Below are positions 63,806 through 64,000 of a DNA stretch of 64,000 nt, piece by piece. The translations under genes and the position numbers were made by a program. The notes below the pieces were generated by a model, which was not told the origin of the DNA, did not search any database, and saw only the letters and a list, made by a program, of their open reading frames with translations. This stretch comes from an uncultured Oleispira sp. Lineage in GTDB: Bacteria > Pseudomonadota > Gammaproteobacteria > Pseudomonadales > Oceanobacteraceae. The first letter of the stretch is position 1; every line of letters begins with the position of its first letter. Location: assembly GCA_913061415.1 (NCBI GenBank), contig CAJXUD010000014.1:1-64000 (forward strand), given 5' to 3'.

Positions 63806-64000
63806 CTAAGAAAACGCAAACTGAGCATTGAATTGCTGCAAACGCTGGTTTTGTAGTCTCAAGCCATCTTCAATTTCTTTAAAACGAGTATGAATAGATG
63901 CCCCCTGCCATTTCTCTTGCAACGTTTTGCAGGTCTGCTGGTATTTACCCGTTTGCAGTTCAGTCCACTCATTTAATAGCGTTTTGAAATCTTCATATTC
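63806..64000 (-). CDS. unknown protein, partial (C-terminal 64 residues)
   Basis: Open frame running off the right edge, ending with TAG at 63806. The visible part begins EYEDFKTLLNEWTELQTG and ends LRLQNQRLQQFNAQFAFS, a Gln/Leu-rich, probably helical segment. Not recognised; the start lies outside the window. The 208 bases between it and the solute-binding gene (63598-63805) hold nothing I can support. Confidence 0.6.
   Translation of the reverse strand, partial: EYEDFKTLLNEWTELQTGKYQQTCKTLQEKWQGASIHTRFKEIEDGLRLQNQRLQQFNAQFAFS

Overview
This window comes from the chromosome of a marine-type gammaproteobacterium, probably an Oceanospirillales member close to the Oleispira/Bermanella/Thalassolituus group. 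The assignment rests on low-to-mid-40s GC by eye, a complete ccoNOQP-ccoGHIS cluster ending in an Fnr/Anr gene, a large NAD-glutamate dehydrogenase, a fused RlmKL, RMF, GreB, TtcA and RadD of gammaproteobacterial type, and paired acyl-CoA dehydrogenases with an acyl-CoA synthetase. No rRNA, tRNA, CRISPR array or prophage was seen.

Layout. 0-1.5 kb: YajG-like lipoprotein and YaaA (minus). 1.5-6.1 kb: fatty-acid operon of two acyl-CoA dehydrogenases and a FATP-type acyl-CoA synthetase; the first dehydrogenase seems to lack the catalytic Glu. 6.2-7.8 kb: purE-purK. 8.1-9.2 kb: ABM-domain protein and an alpha/beta hydrolase. 9.2-19.2 kb: microaerobic respiration, with a probable Fnr box, ccoNOQP, ccoGHIS (including a 51-residue CcoS), a SafE-like membrane protein and fnr. 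19.3-25.4 kb: housekeeping genes (ttcA, greB, a DnaJ-related protein without a normal start codon, polysaccharide deacetylase, metallopeptidase, UPF0149). 25.5-28.5 kb: minus-strand module of response regulator-phosphatase, STAS protein and a periplasmic phosphate-binding/OmpA fusion. 28.5-35.7 kb: START protein, BolA, an unknown possible ribbon-helix-helix protein, YlqF GTPase, TrmK-like methylase, META lipoprotein, MYG1, KptA and a probably truncated unknown gene.

35.66-38.17 kb is the mobile part: an intact IS4-family element and a REP-associated tyrosine transposase (RAYT) gene lie side by side and share the same terminal motif, followed by an unusual repeat array before amt. 38.2-50.2 kb: amt, rlmKL, rmf, pyrD, a DUF2835 gene, an RlmI-like methylase and NAD-GDH. 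50.5-57.7 kb: MoxR/DUF58/DUF4381/VWA/VWA-TPR/BatD operon. 57.8-60.6 kb: thioesterase, then a CheY/CheC/GGDEF module. 60.8-64 kb: radD, a family 3 solute-binding protein and a partial gene at the edge.

A pattern no single gene explains: short tandem duplications of 13-17 nt (one of 22), most often 15 nt, occur just after stop codons, in 5' leaders and in two Bat-operon genes, at least 13 times in the window.
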